A DNA stretch of 51,597 nt from Gallibacterium genomosp. 3 (GCF_001678475.1 NZ_JTJR01000044.1:1-51597); one strand, 5' to 3'; counted from the stretch's first letter, positions 10,301 through 17,609 are shown. Notes: generated by a model not told the origin, from the letters alone. Made by a program: numbers and translations.

Positions 10301-10659
10301 ATGTAGAGAATGGCATACCAAAAGCAGGTAAAGAAAATAGCGGTCAAACTTTAGCTGATTTGGATACTGTATATATTGGAAAAGCAGAAGGGAATAAATC
10401 ACAACTTGTTGATGCGTCAGATGTTATCCTTTCTACGGTAAATGCTGATGGTACAACCATCAAACCAATCCAATTAGCAAATTTGGCGAGTGCATTAGGT
10501 GCAACGTTAACCAGTACATTACAAAAAGAGACAACAGTACCGACCAGTGCGGATGCAGATGCTATTGTGGCGAACTTGCTTGAGGGTAAAGCAGGTAAAA
10601 CTACAACTTCAACTGATAAGTTAGATATGAGTCGTGCAGTCACTGTGGCAGACTTATAA
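1297..10659 (+). CDS. adhesin fragment 2: heads, necks and stalk, ending at a premature ochre
   Basis: This is a 3,120-codon open stretch whose first genuine adhesin sequence begins at about 1314; the ATG at 1297 is probably not a natural start. In order it holds head repeats to about residue 540, a neck near 570-595, coiled coil, a second head region and two near-duplicate head-plus-neck blocks (about 815-1270). A third head region (about 1487-1710) and neck follow, then a long stalk with recurrent FAxD/GG segments, a run of 10-residue repeats (about 2578-2647), another neck (about 2897-2923) and a collagen-like patch. It stops at TAA 10657-10659 inside a conserved Asp-Leu-Gln motif. Reading continues in the same frame downstream. 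Confidence 0.75.
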   Translation: MQLNLRTGSVVIGHSAKAEKDKNNSGEKVVAIGDGATSVGVQGVAIGNNTQASSQSTALGSDVFAIGKSSIAIGNDDIASQYRDELSDRYLLANINGRANENDLFKELRAVLDDGYFDRTYVAKSGTDNKRIYSPTYSRGVGAIAIGSRAVAYGNGSTTVGTLSFALADQSTAIGLRSFVEKSAIGGTAIGESSRVFAVNSIAVGNNTESSAQGSFSYGYNAKAVGRGSIAFGYGSVAAARLDDTLYRGFEQRLAGIHSIQLFNEDGSTNSDNQNLFRQQVETLIQGQDAANTKLKSGQTLTAAERAQVGVDTWIDTGGLFQYDDEVYLTVGGKSIKKTSVGGAALQDDKTNSAENTIAIGRYAFALRSNALAVGYATVSDARSSLAIGSYSHTTMRSENAVALGVNAYVDAANAFVGGYSAKSFSKDSLAIGTGASVGQKLTKAEADKLVADTRNLPEGSRYKIITGNDIDTTDSPSIIKETVSGQDIYRLNARNAAAVGKLAKATAVNALAFGNFSEANLVNSMALGVSSQTDYSLEDLAQPGWVARGAISIPTSGRTGVISVGSKGYERRIVNVASGYKDTDAVNVAQLRAVDEKFDTALDALQGGGGSQYLSLEKTNPTGEAGKLSAILKRSGNYEKYVNLKEQSLFFAARAKLNDENFNQEALNNLNNKISELGSADNNLAQNTATSLKAIERELTQLQTSNLTASQKKQKLDDFLERIVTAAIQDSGRNIGGLTQEQIAAKKQGNNYLNDGAKGDDSIALGWKASTAATTGNQDSQLGGKRAIAIGFEAKANAQNAIAIGTANTVEGNKSIAIGYNHTVRGNNSGTFGDPNVINYSNSYAVGNNVTIGGGAEADNSKDGSFVIGNYVDVTADKVFVLGGGSATTSRLAANLAESVYLGYRTGTVGGVRINTADPLTDDTGDAQRSRQVLDGANGLTGNAIPYGSILLNGITFDGFNGASPISVASIGHNDYARLLQGVAAGTISKTSTDAINGSQLYSVAKKLSQESRWINVNSTREATNPGNDNYSKDFSGATGSNSIVIGKNAIATQSDTIAIGRTTNVSGTQSVAIGYNHTVRGNNSGTFGGNPNIINYSNSYAIGNNITIGDDSTTNNDAYGSFVIGRNVKVTADKVFVLGGGEDSNEKLLTAGLAESVYLGIKTRLVSGVRIDTTQPLTDDTGKDDQGNPTRSRQVLDGADGLTGKAIPYASILLNGITFGNFAGPSPVSVVSIGRDDYARILQGVAAGTISKTSTDAINGSQLYSTNKILSLLATSLESKIGTSATLTKTGDNVGTISLGSDFAGTSKSTIEEAIKASQEEVAVADSTNPLISVSTGTTTDGATKYLISANVASTIANEANGNLNKLATAQAVYSAVSGAKADVKLTTDDENILSLNGTKTSGLESDTFTLTFSKAKLLESLKENDGLGNTFVKVDGSNLPDKTTNTTAYNTWRTALGIGDGVNWFNVKQEKPTDLAGSNYDKEHTGALGDKSIAIGPYASVAVDATAGLALGYQAKANLTNSIAIGNNVAANALDMIAIGSDITATVTALPNSGENKEGRQFTIAIGRQAGSSSDGKVNSLGSNAIAIGANSYASELATVSLGASTGATGSFATALGSRAVASGKDATALGSKSIAEALSSVAIGGARVIETKGEDGSITKTASYALAFGANARAQANNAIAIGASAVAADEQSIALGSGSTTAKAVSTKEATIEGLNFKNFAGTSPSSTVSIGGASLERTITNVAAGRVTKDSTDAINGSQLYATNSILGKLAKSVKDKFGGNVELDVDTGGVTFTNIGETNKDNINDAIKAVREVVEAAADSGLVVTPSDETSGAKKYTVKINDDLKAKIDNLPANVTDELAKKANKTLDNLTDAGKTVITDLVDIQKKDGSIDGLTIESSVDDATKKKTFKVGITEEAIKQAAGTTNLATDYAKADASNISNGNITKWQDKLGAIQFTGDNNDKSKSVKLGEAIKIYGQSSSENAQQDYTKNNIQVFGGENGLFIQLAKNLSGLGTVTADTVAATTFKLGNANNAPTLTADNGNIKVSDGAKITNLTKGVEDKDAATVEQVNDVTLAFTTDSKTTGTTDTTTAVKGKVKLSEQSLALNGTDGYITTSTTENSQAVTIDLAQTLKTKLGKLDNLADDANGTYATKDEIKNLSSTLNFDGDNKSSTDSTPTSGSVDLKKQRFAVKGTKDEIETTATGQNLTIKLAEAITNKLKEIDKKANKTDVDAKADTGLGNLTDAGKEVITGLVDIVRKAGSSEKLTVSSKVDKTSKVKTFEINLDDSNYANISLSNIDNTAKDTITGLVSGELKSGNSNKYLTVENTGGSNGAAKKIVVGLSDDAITKLDKIDTSIEKTANAKQIIALGGNSNSTTNNQTLDQAGGIKFDILGDGTDIKTTASENKVSISLAKATTVSDGENKVVTSGAVYTALNNAKTELTNKGLVFAADSGTATTRKLGETLAIKGQSGYIQTKSEDGKIVVELTDAAKTKLDNVSDGKTVNTNQTIALVDQTGTASKTQTLDVDGGIKLKIANGDESIVTEADATTSTVKVKVKDGGIDTAKLANNAVTKDKLADDAVETSKIKDGAVTTAKLANDAVTKDKLANDAVETSKIKNSAVTGDKIANGAITAEKLAPEFKTNVEKAIALKDQKITLTGDSDSKTDDQTLGQEGGISFAINGNDDIATNASGAKVDLSINKNTVIDETNKTSTRVATTKAVYDAILAAKAVVEAKADVAGADNLIEVEKVAGTGIAKDTFKVSLTKENLVTNLADTFAKKDATGLSDDDIAKWKKALSIENVSNTSSLTYRANSTADANAKTVAFDKGLDFIGDKNITTSIEDEGKVKFALKDTLTGITNITNGSKVDETGVTTLNISDAGLTLNDKNIKGVKAGVDDKDAVNVAQLKALENVVGKPGQNGVNGNQGPAGQDGTNGQSLFNQVDALRNGLAGTVVYTDKDGKRLISSDGNYYYSDVITAGYVKANNGKWYLASDVENGIPKAGKENSGQTLADLDTVYIGKAEGNKSQLVDASDVILSTVNADGTTIKPIQLANLASALGATLTSTLQKETTVPTSADADAIVANLLEGKAGKTTTSTDKLDMSRAVTVADL
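3742..5096 (+). repeat. tandem duplication of a head-plus-neck block inside the adhesin
   Basis: Two near-identical blocks, about 3742-4308 and 4510-5096, are offset by about 770-790 bases. Both encode the order IGYNHTVRGNNSGTFG, NYSNSYA, TADKVFVLGGG, LTDDTG, SRQVLDGA, SILLNGITF and the neck GVAAGTISKTSTDAINGSQL. They differ by point changes and small indels. This is a recent internal duplication able to recombine. Confidence 0.85.
9028..9237 (+). repeat. seven 10-residue (30-bp) repeats in the adhesin stalk
   Basis: Seven consecutive decapeptides share the pattern A-[VI]-x-x-x-K-[LI]-x-x-x (for example AVTKDKLADD, AVETSKIKDG, AVTTAKLAND) with exact 30-bp spacing. Such decads are known from phage tail fibres and other trimeric fibres and probably form a non-heptad trimeric shaft. 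Sequence is shared between alternate units. Confidence 0.8.
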
Positions 10660-13600
10660 ATTCTTGCTAAAGCTAGTTTAACTTTCCAGGGTAATGATAG
10701 TCAAAATGTACAGCGTGCATTGTCCGAAACCTTAACTTTAACAGGCGAGGGGACGGCTCATAATACATTTGGAGCAAGCGCACAAGGCAATATTGATGTG
10801 GTTGCAAATAATACTACCTCACCAACTGGTTTAGTGATTAAACTTGCGCAAAATCTTGCCGATATTTCGTCTATTGGTACTGGTAAATCTGATGAGGCAA
10901 ATTCAGCACGGATTACCTTTACCGCTGGAAAACCCGCTAAGCTAAATACAGCTAATGAGGGGGAACCTAGTAATGAAGAACCCGCAGTTGATCCGATTAT
11001 TTCTATGAATAATGCGAAAGTCGCAGGGGTACTTAATGGTGCAGTGAGTTCAACGAGTAAAGATGCGATTAACGGAAGCCAACTCTATGATTATGTAGGC
11101 AATATCAGAAACATTTTGGGCTCAACTTTTACCCAAGGTGCTGATGGTAAATTGAGTGCAGATAATATTGGTGGAACAGGTAAAAATACGATTGAAGAAG
11201 CCATTGCAAGTTTGCAAGAATCAGCAACAACAGCAGCAAGCGGTTTTAATATCGCAGGTAACTCAACTGCACAGAAAGAGGGTAAAGATACCACAGGTAG
11301 TGTTGCTCCAAATGACACCTTAACGATTAATGGTAAAGTGGATAGCGGTATCACCACCGTTGCTGATAAATCTACTGATACTATTACCATTGATGTATCA
11401 GATACTAAAAAATTTGGTACGCATGTAGGGGTAGCAACAATCAGCGCTAACCCAACCGCCAAACTGGTTCAAGAAAAAGCCGTGAAATCTTATGTGGATG
11501 CATTAGCAGATAAGATTGGAGCTGATCCTGTGAACGGTATTGATGGTAAGAATGGTAAAGATGGTGCAGTTGCCGATTCAGGTACAAAAGGTATTCCAGG
11601 CAAAGATGGTGCAGTTGGTCCAGCAGGCAAAGATGGCTTAAATGGTACAACTGTTGCTAATAAAGTCCAAGCATTGCGTGATGGTGCAGCAGGTACCGTA
11701 GTTTATACTGATACCTCTGGTAACCGTTTATTAGTCGAAAATGGTAAATACTACCAGACCAGTATTGTAGAGGGTTACGAGAAAGCGAATGATGGCTTGT
11801 GGTATAAAGCAGAAGCAGTAAACAATGATGGTACTGTGAATGAATCGGCATTAGAAACCTTAGCAGAAGTTGATCGTAACGGTAAAACATTAGCGACCTT
11901 ATCAGAAGGACAAGCTGATTCTGTAATTGATCCAGCTGATGTGATGTTATCAGCGGTAGAGGCAAATGGTAAGACTCAAACACCAACCACGTTAGCTAAT
12001 GTAAGAAGCGCTTTAGGGCTGACTGGTAAGGCAGATAATACAAAAGCGACTGGTAATACTGATGAAGAGATTAGGATAAATACTGAAAATGCCTTGAAAA
12101 CGCCTGAAGCTATAAGCTTAGAAGCAGCACAAAAAGTTGTTGCAGGTAAGAAGAAAGGAGGCACTGGTGCAGATAAAGATACGATTATCGTGGATCAGGA
12201 GGGTAAATCAGGTATTTATGCTTTATCAGGAGCTATTTTAAATAAAGTGACTACACTTGGTGATTTACAGGCTGTCGCACAAGCAGGTTTAGACTTTGGT
12301 GCTAATCCAACGTCTAAAACGGATACCACTACAGTACATCGTCCTTTAGGTACACAACTTAATATCGTGGGGAAACTTAATAAGACTGAGACAGCAGGGG
12401 CTGTTGTGACTTCCGCAGATAATTATTCTAGTGATAACCTAGCCACTTTTGTGGATAAGACCAATAACCTTATCCGCATTGGTATGTTGAAAAATCCAAG
12501 TTTCACTGGCGTAACTTTGGATAATGGTGAGACAGATACGACTACTGCTGCCAAAATCATTTTAACACCTAACAAACCAGCGACAGGTGATACCAATGCA
12601 GGCAAAACGGTATTGAACCTATCTAATGGTGCGGAGATTACAAATGATATGATCGCTGATGATGTGGTGATTACTGGTGTAGCAGCTGGTAAGAGCAAAG
12701 ATTCTGCTGTAAATCTAGGGCAATTAGAACAGCTTGAAGGTAAGATTGGTTTAACCCCAACTAATGGTGTTGATGGTAAAGATGGTAAAAATGGATTAAC
12801 CATTGATAATGGTCGTGGTGTGCCAGGTAGTAATAGTGATGATGGTAAAGTTGGTCCAGCTGGTAAAGATGGTTTAAATGGCACAACGATAGCCAACAAA
12901 GTCCAAGGCTTGCGTGATGGTATTGCGGGTACAGTTGTTTATACTGATAAAGCGGGTAACCGTCTATTAGCAGAAAACGGTGAATACTATGATACGAAAC
13001 TTGTCAAAGGTTTGGAAAAAGCTAATGATGGTTTATGGTATGCAGAAAGTGATGTTGATACCAATGGTAATGCAATAGGGGGGACAGGTAAGACTTTAAA
13101 AGAGCTTGCGACAGAAAATACAGCATTAGCAGAAGGTACTGAGAAGAAACTCAAGAATGGGGGTAAAGTCCTGGCTAATGAAGTTATCCTTTCCGCTGTC
13201 AATGCAAATGGTACGGTTTCAGAGACAACAACTTTAGCTAATATCAAGGGTAACCTTGATGATGTAGGTAAAGTGATTACTGCGACAACAGATGAAGCTG
13301 CTTTAGCTAAAGTTATTGCACAATATAAGGATAAGAATCCAGACGCTCTTTCTGCGGATACGAAAGACGCTTTAATTAATGCAATTAAAGCGACATTAAC
13401 AGAGGGAGATGATGCAGCAAAAACAGCGAAAGCCACAGAGACAGTGGATAATCTGATTGCTGATGCCAAGGTAAAAGCAGATAAGGACAAAGAGCTTGCT
13501 CGTATTGAGGCAGTGCGTAAAGCTGTCGCAGGTGATAACTTAGATGGCAAGGGTGGTCTATTAGCTCAAACAACGGGGCTTAGCCATGCAGCTAGCGTGG

Positions 13601-14815
13601 GTGATTTACAAGCGGTAGCCTTGGCAGGACTTACTTTTGTGGGGAATGATAATGTTAATATCCACCGTCCATTGGGTACTACCTTTAAGATTATTGGTGC
13701 TACTGGATTAACCTATACAACAGAAGATAAACCAACAGATAATACTGTAGAAAATACTAAGGCTTATGCATCTGATTATTCTGCAAGCAACTTAATTACC
13801 CATCAAGATAGTGATGATACGCTTCGTATTGAGATGAAGAAACTTCCTCATTTTGAAGGGATCGTTATCAACGGTACAGATGGTGATGATGGCGCTAATA
13901 GGCAAGGTAAAGATGGCTTTATCGGTGTAAATGATCAAGGTGAAGTTGTTATTATCAACGGTATTGACGGTAAGAACGGTAAAAATGGTGATAAAGGCTT
14001 AGATGGTAAAGATGGTTCTAAGATTATTACTGAAAAAGACCTCTCTGGCGAAAATGCTACCGTAAAACTTGCTTATGCGACAGATGGTACTGGCTATCAG
14101 GTAGAAGATCCTGATTCAACTACTGACCCTAAAGCGAAGAAAACGGTTCAAAAAGGTGAAGTAAAACTCGGTGACGGCTTACACTTTAATAACGGTACGA
14201 ATATCACCGCAGAAATTGGTGCTAATGGTGTCGTGAAATATAACCTTAACGATGTATTGAACAATATCAAGTCGATTGGTGGTGGTACATCAACGGATAC
14301 AAAGGAAGCGCGTATTACCTTTATCAATGGTAAAGCGCAAGATGATCCTGATACCAAAGATGTTGATGAAACTACACCTGCTATTAGCGTGAATAATGCA
14401 CGAGTAACGAATGTAGCAACGGGTACTCAAGCCAATGATGCCGTGAACAAGGGGCAATTAGATGCCTTAGCTGCTCAAATTGGTATTACAACCAATGGTA
14501 AAGACGGTATCAATGGGATTGATGGCTATGATGGTAAAGCTGGAAAAGCTGGCGATATAGGACAACGCGGTGTTCCAGGTCAAAATGGTCTGAATGGCGC
14601 TGATGGACTTCCATTAGTTGGCCCAGCTGGTAAAGATGGCTTAAATGGCACAACGATTGTCAACAAAGTCTAAAGTTTACGTGATGGTGTGGCAGGTACA
14701 TTGGTTTACACCGATACAAATGGTAATCGTGTCTTAGCTGAAAATGGTAAGTACTATGATACAAGTGTTGTTGGTAATAAAGTCAAAGCGAATGATGGCT
14801 TATGGTATGACGAAA
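10138..14815 (+). repeat. four dispersed copies of the collagen-like / YTDxxGxRL module
   Basis: Copies start at about 10138, 11655, 12890 and 14656. Each reads N-[KQ]-V-x-x-L-R-[DN]-G-x-A-G-T-[VL]-V-Y-T-D-x-x-G, then a W-Y segment and charged helices. Each is preceded by a Gly-x-x stretch and followed by a conserved Asp-Leu-Gln block with a Gly-Asn-Asp and a His/Gln-Arg-[AP]-Leu motif. Both premature stops fall in this module family. Confidence 0.75.
10720..14673 (+). CDS. adhesin fragment 3: stalk modules between two ochre codons
   Basis: This is an open stretch of the same frame as fragment 2. The in-frame sequence between the stop at 10659 and 10720 is also adhesin, and the nominal TTG start at 10720 has no ribosome binding site, so it is not a natural gene start. 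It contains necks (KDAINGSQL; KDSAVNLGQL; NDAVNKGQL), collagen-like G-x-x blocks rich in GKDG and two full copies of the YTDxxGxRL module. It ends at TAA 14671-14673 in the sequence Asn-Lys-Val-stop, where two sister copies read Asn-Lys-Val-Gln. With no signal peptide or anchor it is presumably not exported even if translated. Confidence 0.7.
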   Translation: MSETLTLTGEGTAHNTFGASAQGNIDVVANNTTSPTGLVIKLAQNLADISSIGTGKSDEANSARITFTAGKPAKLNTANEGEPSNEEPAVDPIISMNNAKVAGVLNGAVSSTSKDAINGSQLYDYVGNIRNILGSTFTQGADGKLSADNIGGTGKNTIEEAIASLQESATTAASGFNIAGNSTAQKEGKDTTGSVAPNDTLTINGKVDSGITTVADKSTDTITIDVSDTKKFGTHVGVATISANPTAKLVQEKAVKSYVDALADKIGADPVNGIDGKNGKDGAVADSGTKGIPGKDGAVGPAGKDGLNGTTVANKVQALRDGAAGTVVYTDTSGNRLLVENGKYYQTSIVEGYEKANDGLWYKAEAVNNDGTVNESALETLAEVDRNGKTLATLSEGQADSVIDPADVMLSAVEANGKTQTPTTLANVRSALGLTGKADNTKATGNTDEEIRINTENALKTPEAISLEAAQKVVAGKKKGGTGADKDTIIVDQEGKSGIYALSGAILNKVTTLGDLQAVAQAGLDFGANPTSKTDTTTVHRPLGTQLNIVGKLNKTETAGAVVTSADNYSSDNLATFVDKTNNLIRIGMLKNPSFTGVTLDNGETDTTTAAKIILTPNKPATGDTNAGKTVLNLSNGAEITNDMIADDVVITGVAAGKSKDSAVNLGQLEQLEGKIGLTPTNGVDGKDGKNGLTIDNGRGVPGSNSDDGKVGPAGKDGLNGTTIANKVQGLRDGIAGTVVYTDKAGNRLLAENGEYYDTKLVKGLEKANDGLWYAESDVDTNGNAIGGTGKTLKELATENTALAEGTEKKLKNGGKVLANEVILSAVNANGTVSETTTLANIKGNLDDVGKVITATTDEAALAKVIAQYKDKNPDALSADTKDALINAIKATLTEGDDAAKTAKATETVDNLIADAKVKADKDKELARIEAVRKAVAGDNLDGKGGLLAQTTGLSHAASVGDLQAVALAGLTFVGNDNVNIHRPLGTTFKIIGATGLTYTTEDKPTDNTVENTKAYASDYSASNLITHQDSDDTLRIEMKKLPHFEGIVINGTDGDDGANRQGKDGFIGVNDQGEVVIINGIDGKNGKNGDKGLDGKDGSKIITEKDLSGENATVKLAYATDGTGYQVEDPDSTTDPKAKKTVQKGEVKLGDGLHFNNGTNITAEIGANGVVKYNLNDVLNNIKSIGGGTSTDTKEARITFINGKAQDDPDTKDVDETTPAISVNNARVTNVATGTQANDAVNKGQLDALAAQIGITTNGKDGINGIDGYDGKAGKAGDIGQRGVPGQNGLNGADGLPLVGPAGKDGLNGTTIVNKV

Positions 14816-17421
14816 CTTACGTCACAGCTGATGGTTCGGTAGATACCCAAGCTATTGAGAATGCGAAAAAGGCTATTGATGCCGATAATAGTGTTACAGA
14901 TAAAGAGACGGCTAAAGCATTGCTTGAGGGTAAATCTTTGGCACAGTTGAATGATGCTTCTAAATTGGTAGATCCAACAAATGGTGATAAATCATTAAGC
15001 AATGATAAAGTGCTACTTTCTGCGGTGAACCCAGATGGTGAAACAACCTCGCCTGTAACAATCGCTAACTTGAAAGATAATCTTGCTGTATTACCTACTG
15101 CTGAGGAAACTTTAGCTAAGGCAAAAGCAGATTACAAACCAAGCGAGCATAACGATAAGACTTTTGAACAATTATCGCCAGAAGAGTTAGTAGCAGAATT
15201 AACTAAAGCAAAAAATGCTCTAATAGATAGAAACTACAAAACACGTGTGAATGAAGTAGTGAATGCTCTTATAGCTACAGAGTTGACTGATGCATCGCTG
15301 TCTAAAGCTGTTACCTTACGTGACTTACAAACAGTGGCTCAAGCTGGCTTAACTTTTATGGGGAATGATGGGGTAAGTATTCATCGTGCTTTAGGGACTA
15401 CTTTACATATTAAAGGTAGCGATACTGAATATGTTACTCAAGCAGTCGCTAATGCCTCTCAGGGGACAAAAACCGCTAATGCAAGTCAATATAGTGCAAG
15501 CAACTTAATTACCCATCAAGATGGTGATGATACGCTTCGTATTGAGATGAAGAGAACCCCAACCTTTGACGGCATTGTCTTAGATGGTAAAGACGGTGAA
15601 GACGGCACAAAAGGTAAAGACGGTTATATCGGTGTGGATAAAGACGGTAATGTAGTTGTAAAAAACGGTGCTAACGGTCTTGCAGGTACAGACGGCAAAG
15701 ATGGTAAAAACGGGGCTTCTCGTGTGATTACCGAAGCAGATATTGACGGTACTTCAGGTGAAAATGGTGTTAGCGTTAATCTCGCTTACAAGGCAAATAG
15801 TAAAGGTCTTGCGAAGGAAGATGATAAAGGCAACATTGTTTATGACGACAAAGCGGCTACTGTTAAACTTAGTGAGGGTCTAAACTTTGTCGATGGTAAT
15901 AATACCACAGCCTCTATTGGTGAGAATGGTGAAGTCAAGTTTGACTTGAATGACAAATTGAAAAACATTGATTCTATCAGTGGTAAAGATGGCGAAGGCT
16001 CTTTAGACTTTGGTAGCCGTGATACTCAAATTATCAAGAAAGATACTAACGGCGATATTGTCTATAAGAAAGATGATAATGGTGAGTTTATTCTTGATAA
16101 TGATGGAAATAAAATTCCTGAAAAGGTCAAGGAGAAAATTATTGATGCCGGCGGTTCTGTAATTACCAATATTGGTACACCAACTCAAGAGAATGATGTT
16201 GCTAACAAAGGCTATGTTGATAGCAAAGTTAGTGATGTTGATACTAAGGTTGATAAATTGTCAGACACAGTAAATACAGGCTTCACTCTTAATACTGGTA
16301 CACAAGAAGTTGTTGATGGAAAAGTTGTCGTCAAAGAGACAGGTAATGTTGGACAAGTAAAACCAAATACAACGATAGTAATGGTAGATGGTAAAAATAC
16401 CAAAGTATCTAAGGTCAATTCAGGTTCGCCTGATGTGATTAGTTACACTATCGAAGTTAATGGTATTCCAATGAGCTATGTGAATAAAGATGGGGATACC
16501 TTGGTGAAAGTGGGTGATAAATTCATTGGTGTGAATAAAGATGGAGAAATCGACCCAACTATCAAAGATACTACTATCGCAGGCTTGAGAGTAGTTAACC
16601 CGAATTATTCTGATCCTAAAGATAACAACGAAGATCCAGGACTTACCATTGATAATATTGCTGATGGTAAAGTTGCACAAGGCAGCAAACAAGCTGTTAA
16701 TGGTGGACAACTTCATGCTACAGCACAATCTGTTGCAGTGGTTCTTGGCAATGACTTTGAAAATAAAGATGGCAAAGTTACAGTTAAGAATAGCACAGAT
16801 GGTATCGGTGGTACTGGTAAGACAACGATTAGTGAGGCGTTTAAGGAAGTTGTGAAGAGAGCCAATATTGAGGTAATGGGTGATAATAATATTACAGTTG
16901 AAACAAACAAAACTGAGGATAAGAAAACTTATACCGTTAAATTAAAACAAGATATTACAGTGGGAAACTCTATTACTGTTGGTAAAGGTAAGGTGAAGTT
17001 AACTTCAGAATCAGCGACTGAAGGGACTGATGAACCACCAGCTTTAAATGTGAATAATGCTAGAATCACAGGGGTTGCTAATGGCGTGCAAGACTCGGAT
17101 GTTGCAACGATGGGACAAGTCAGAGCCTTTGCAGCGGATACTACTAAAGTAATTAACAATGTGAATAAGCGTATTAGCGATTTAACCAGAGAATCTAGAG
17201 CAGGTATTGCGGGAGCAATGGCAACAGCAGGTTTACAACAAACTAGCGTAGCTGGACGCACAACTGTTTCAGTAGGTACTGCAACATTCAAAGGTGAAAG
17301 TGCTGTGGCGATAGGTTTTTCAAAGCTTTCTGATAGCGGTAAAGTAGGAATCCGTATCTCTGGTATGACAACTAGCAATGGCGATGCAGGAGGTAGCGTT
17401 AGCGTAGGTTATACTTGGTAA
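14689..17421 (+). CDS. adhesin fragment 4: stalk end and YadA membrane anchor
   Basis: This is the 910-codon C-terminal part, in the same frame as fragments 2 and 3; the nominal GTG at 14689 has no ribosome binding site. It carries the fourth YTDxxGxRL module, collagen-like GKDG segments, necks (ENDVANKGYV, SKQAVNGGQL, DSDVATMGQV) and the trimeric YadA anchor over roughly the last 95 residues. The anchor has an AGIAGAMATAGLQQ helix, beta strands beginning GRTTVSVG and SAVAIGFS, and a terminal aromatic W followed by stop. The anchor is intact, which argues that gene loss is recent. A strong terminator follows within 20 bases. Confidence 0.75.
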   Translation: MAGTLVYTDTNGNRVLAENGKYYDTSVVGNKVKANDGLWYDETYVTADGSVDTQAIENAKKAIDADNSVTDKETAKALLEGKSLAQLNDASKLVDPTNGDKSLSNDKVLLSAVNPDGETTSPVTIANLKDNLAVLPTAEETLAKAKADYKPSEHNDKTFEQLSPEELVAELTKAKNALIDRNYKTRVNEVVNALIATELTDASLSKAVTLRDLQTVAQAGLTFMGNDGVSIHRALGTTLHIKGSDTEYVTQAVANASQGTKTANASQYSASNLITHQDGDDTLRIEMKRTPTFDGIVLDGKDGEDGTKGKDGYIGVDKDGNVVVKNGANGLAGTDGKDGKNGASRVITEADIDGTSGENGVSVNLAYKANSKGLAKEDDKGNIVYDDKAATVKLSEGLNFVDGNNTTASIGENGEVKFDLNDKLKNIDSISGKDGEGSLDFGSRDTQIIKKDTNGDIVYKKDDNGEFILDNDGNKIPEKVKEKIIDAGGSVITNIGTPTQENDVANKGYVDSKVSDVDTKVDKLSDTVNTGFTLNTGTQEVVDGKVVVKETGNVGQVKPNTTIVMVDGKNTKVSKVNSGSPDVISYTIEVNGIPMSYVNKDGDTLVKVGDKFIGVNKDGEIDPTIKDTTIAGLRVVNPNYSDPKDNNEDPGLTIDNIADGKVAQGSKQAVNGGQLHATAQSVAVVLGNDFENKDGKVTVKNSTDGIGGTGKTTISEAFKEVVKRANIEVMGDNNITVETNKTEDKKTYTVKLKQDITVGNSITVGKGKVKLTSESATEGTDEPPALNVNNARITGVANGVQDSDVATMGQVRAFAADTTKVINNVNKRISDLTRESRAGIAGAMATAGLQQTSVAGRTTVSVGTATFKGESAVAIGFSKLSDSGKVGIRISGMTTSNGDAGGSVSVGYTW

Positions 17422-17439
17422 CTTTTGAAGTATAAATTA

Positions 17440-17468
17440 AATAGCACCCAGTGGGGTGCTATTTTTTC
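17440..17468 (+). terminator. intrinsic terminator of the adhesin
   Basis: A 10-bp perfect stem, AATAGCACCC paired with GGGTGCTATT, has a 4-base loop (AGTG) and is followed by T-rich sequence. It starts about 19 bases after the adhesin stop codon. Confidence 0.9.
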
Positions 17469-17609
17469 GTTAGTTTAGTGGGGGGATGTTTAACCATTAT
17501 TGAATTGGCTTATTAGCATTTTACTTTAAATTTAGGTTTGTTAGGAACGTGGAGATATTAATGATAGTTTTTGTCAGCAAAATATACGGTATGATTTTCT
17601 AATAATAAG

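Larger units (their letters stand above)
459..17421 (+). pseudogene. giant YadA-type trimeric autotransporter adhesin, reading frame broken three times
   Basis: Taken together the stretch encodes one protein of about 5,650 residues: extended signal peptide region, repeated YadA head motifs, many neck motifs of the type NVAxGxxxxDAVNVAQL or DAINGSQL, coiled-coil stalk, collagen-like G-x-x segments and a C-terminal trimeric YadA anchor ending in Gly-Tyr-Thr-Trp. Intact relatives are outer-membrane trimers that bind host matrix or cells. The frame is interrupted by a frameshift at about 1314-1317 and by TAA codons at 10657-10659 and 14671-14673. After the frameshift the same frame continues to the natural stop at 17419-17421 with no further stops. 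Paralogous internal copies have glutamine (CAA or CAG) at both ochre positions. Either the gene decayed recently or these are sequence errors. As written, the anchor cannot be made on the same chain as the signal peptide. Confidence 0.85.

Noticed and set aside
10720-14673. Treating adhesin fragments 3 and 4 as independent genes
   Set aside because: They share the frame of fragment 2, their nominal starts (TTG, GTG) have no ribosome binding site, and adhesin sequence continues across each TAA.
4117-17378. Many long minus-strand frames across the adhesin
   Set aside because: They are mirror frames of a repetitive, biased coding sequence (Gly/Ala/Asn/Lys codons leave few stops on the opposite strand). 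They lack ribosome binding sites and recognisable motifs.
17561-17602. 13-residue frame (MIVFVSKIYGMIF) behind GGAG in the gap between the adhesin and icd
   Set aside because: The ribosome binding site spacing is good, but there is no promoter between it and the adhesin terminator, it is very short, and no downstream gene could be attenuated. It is probably chance or a remnant.
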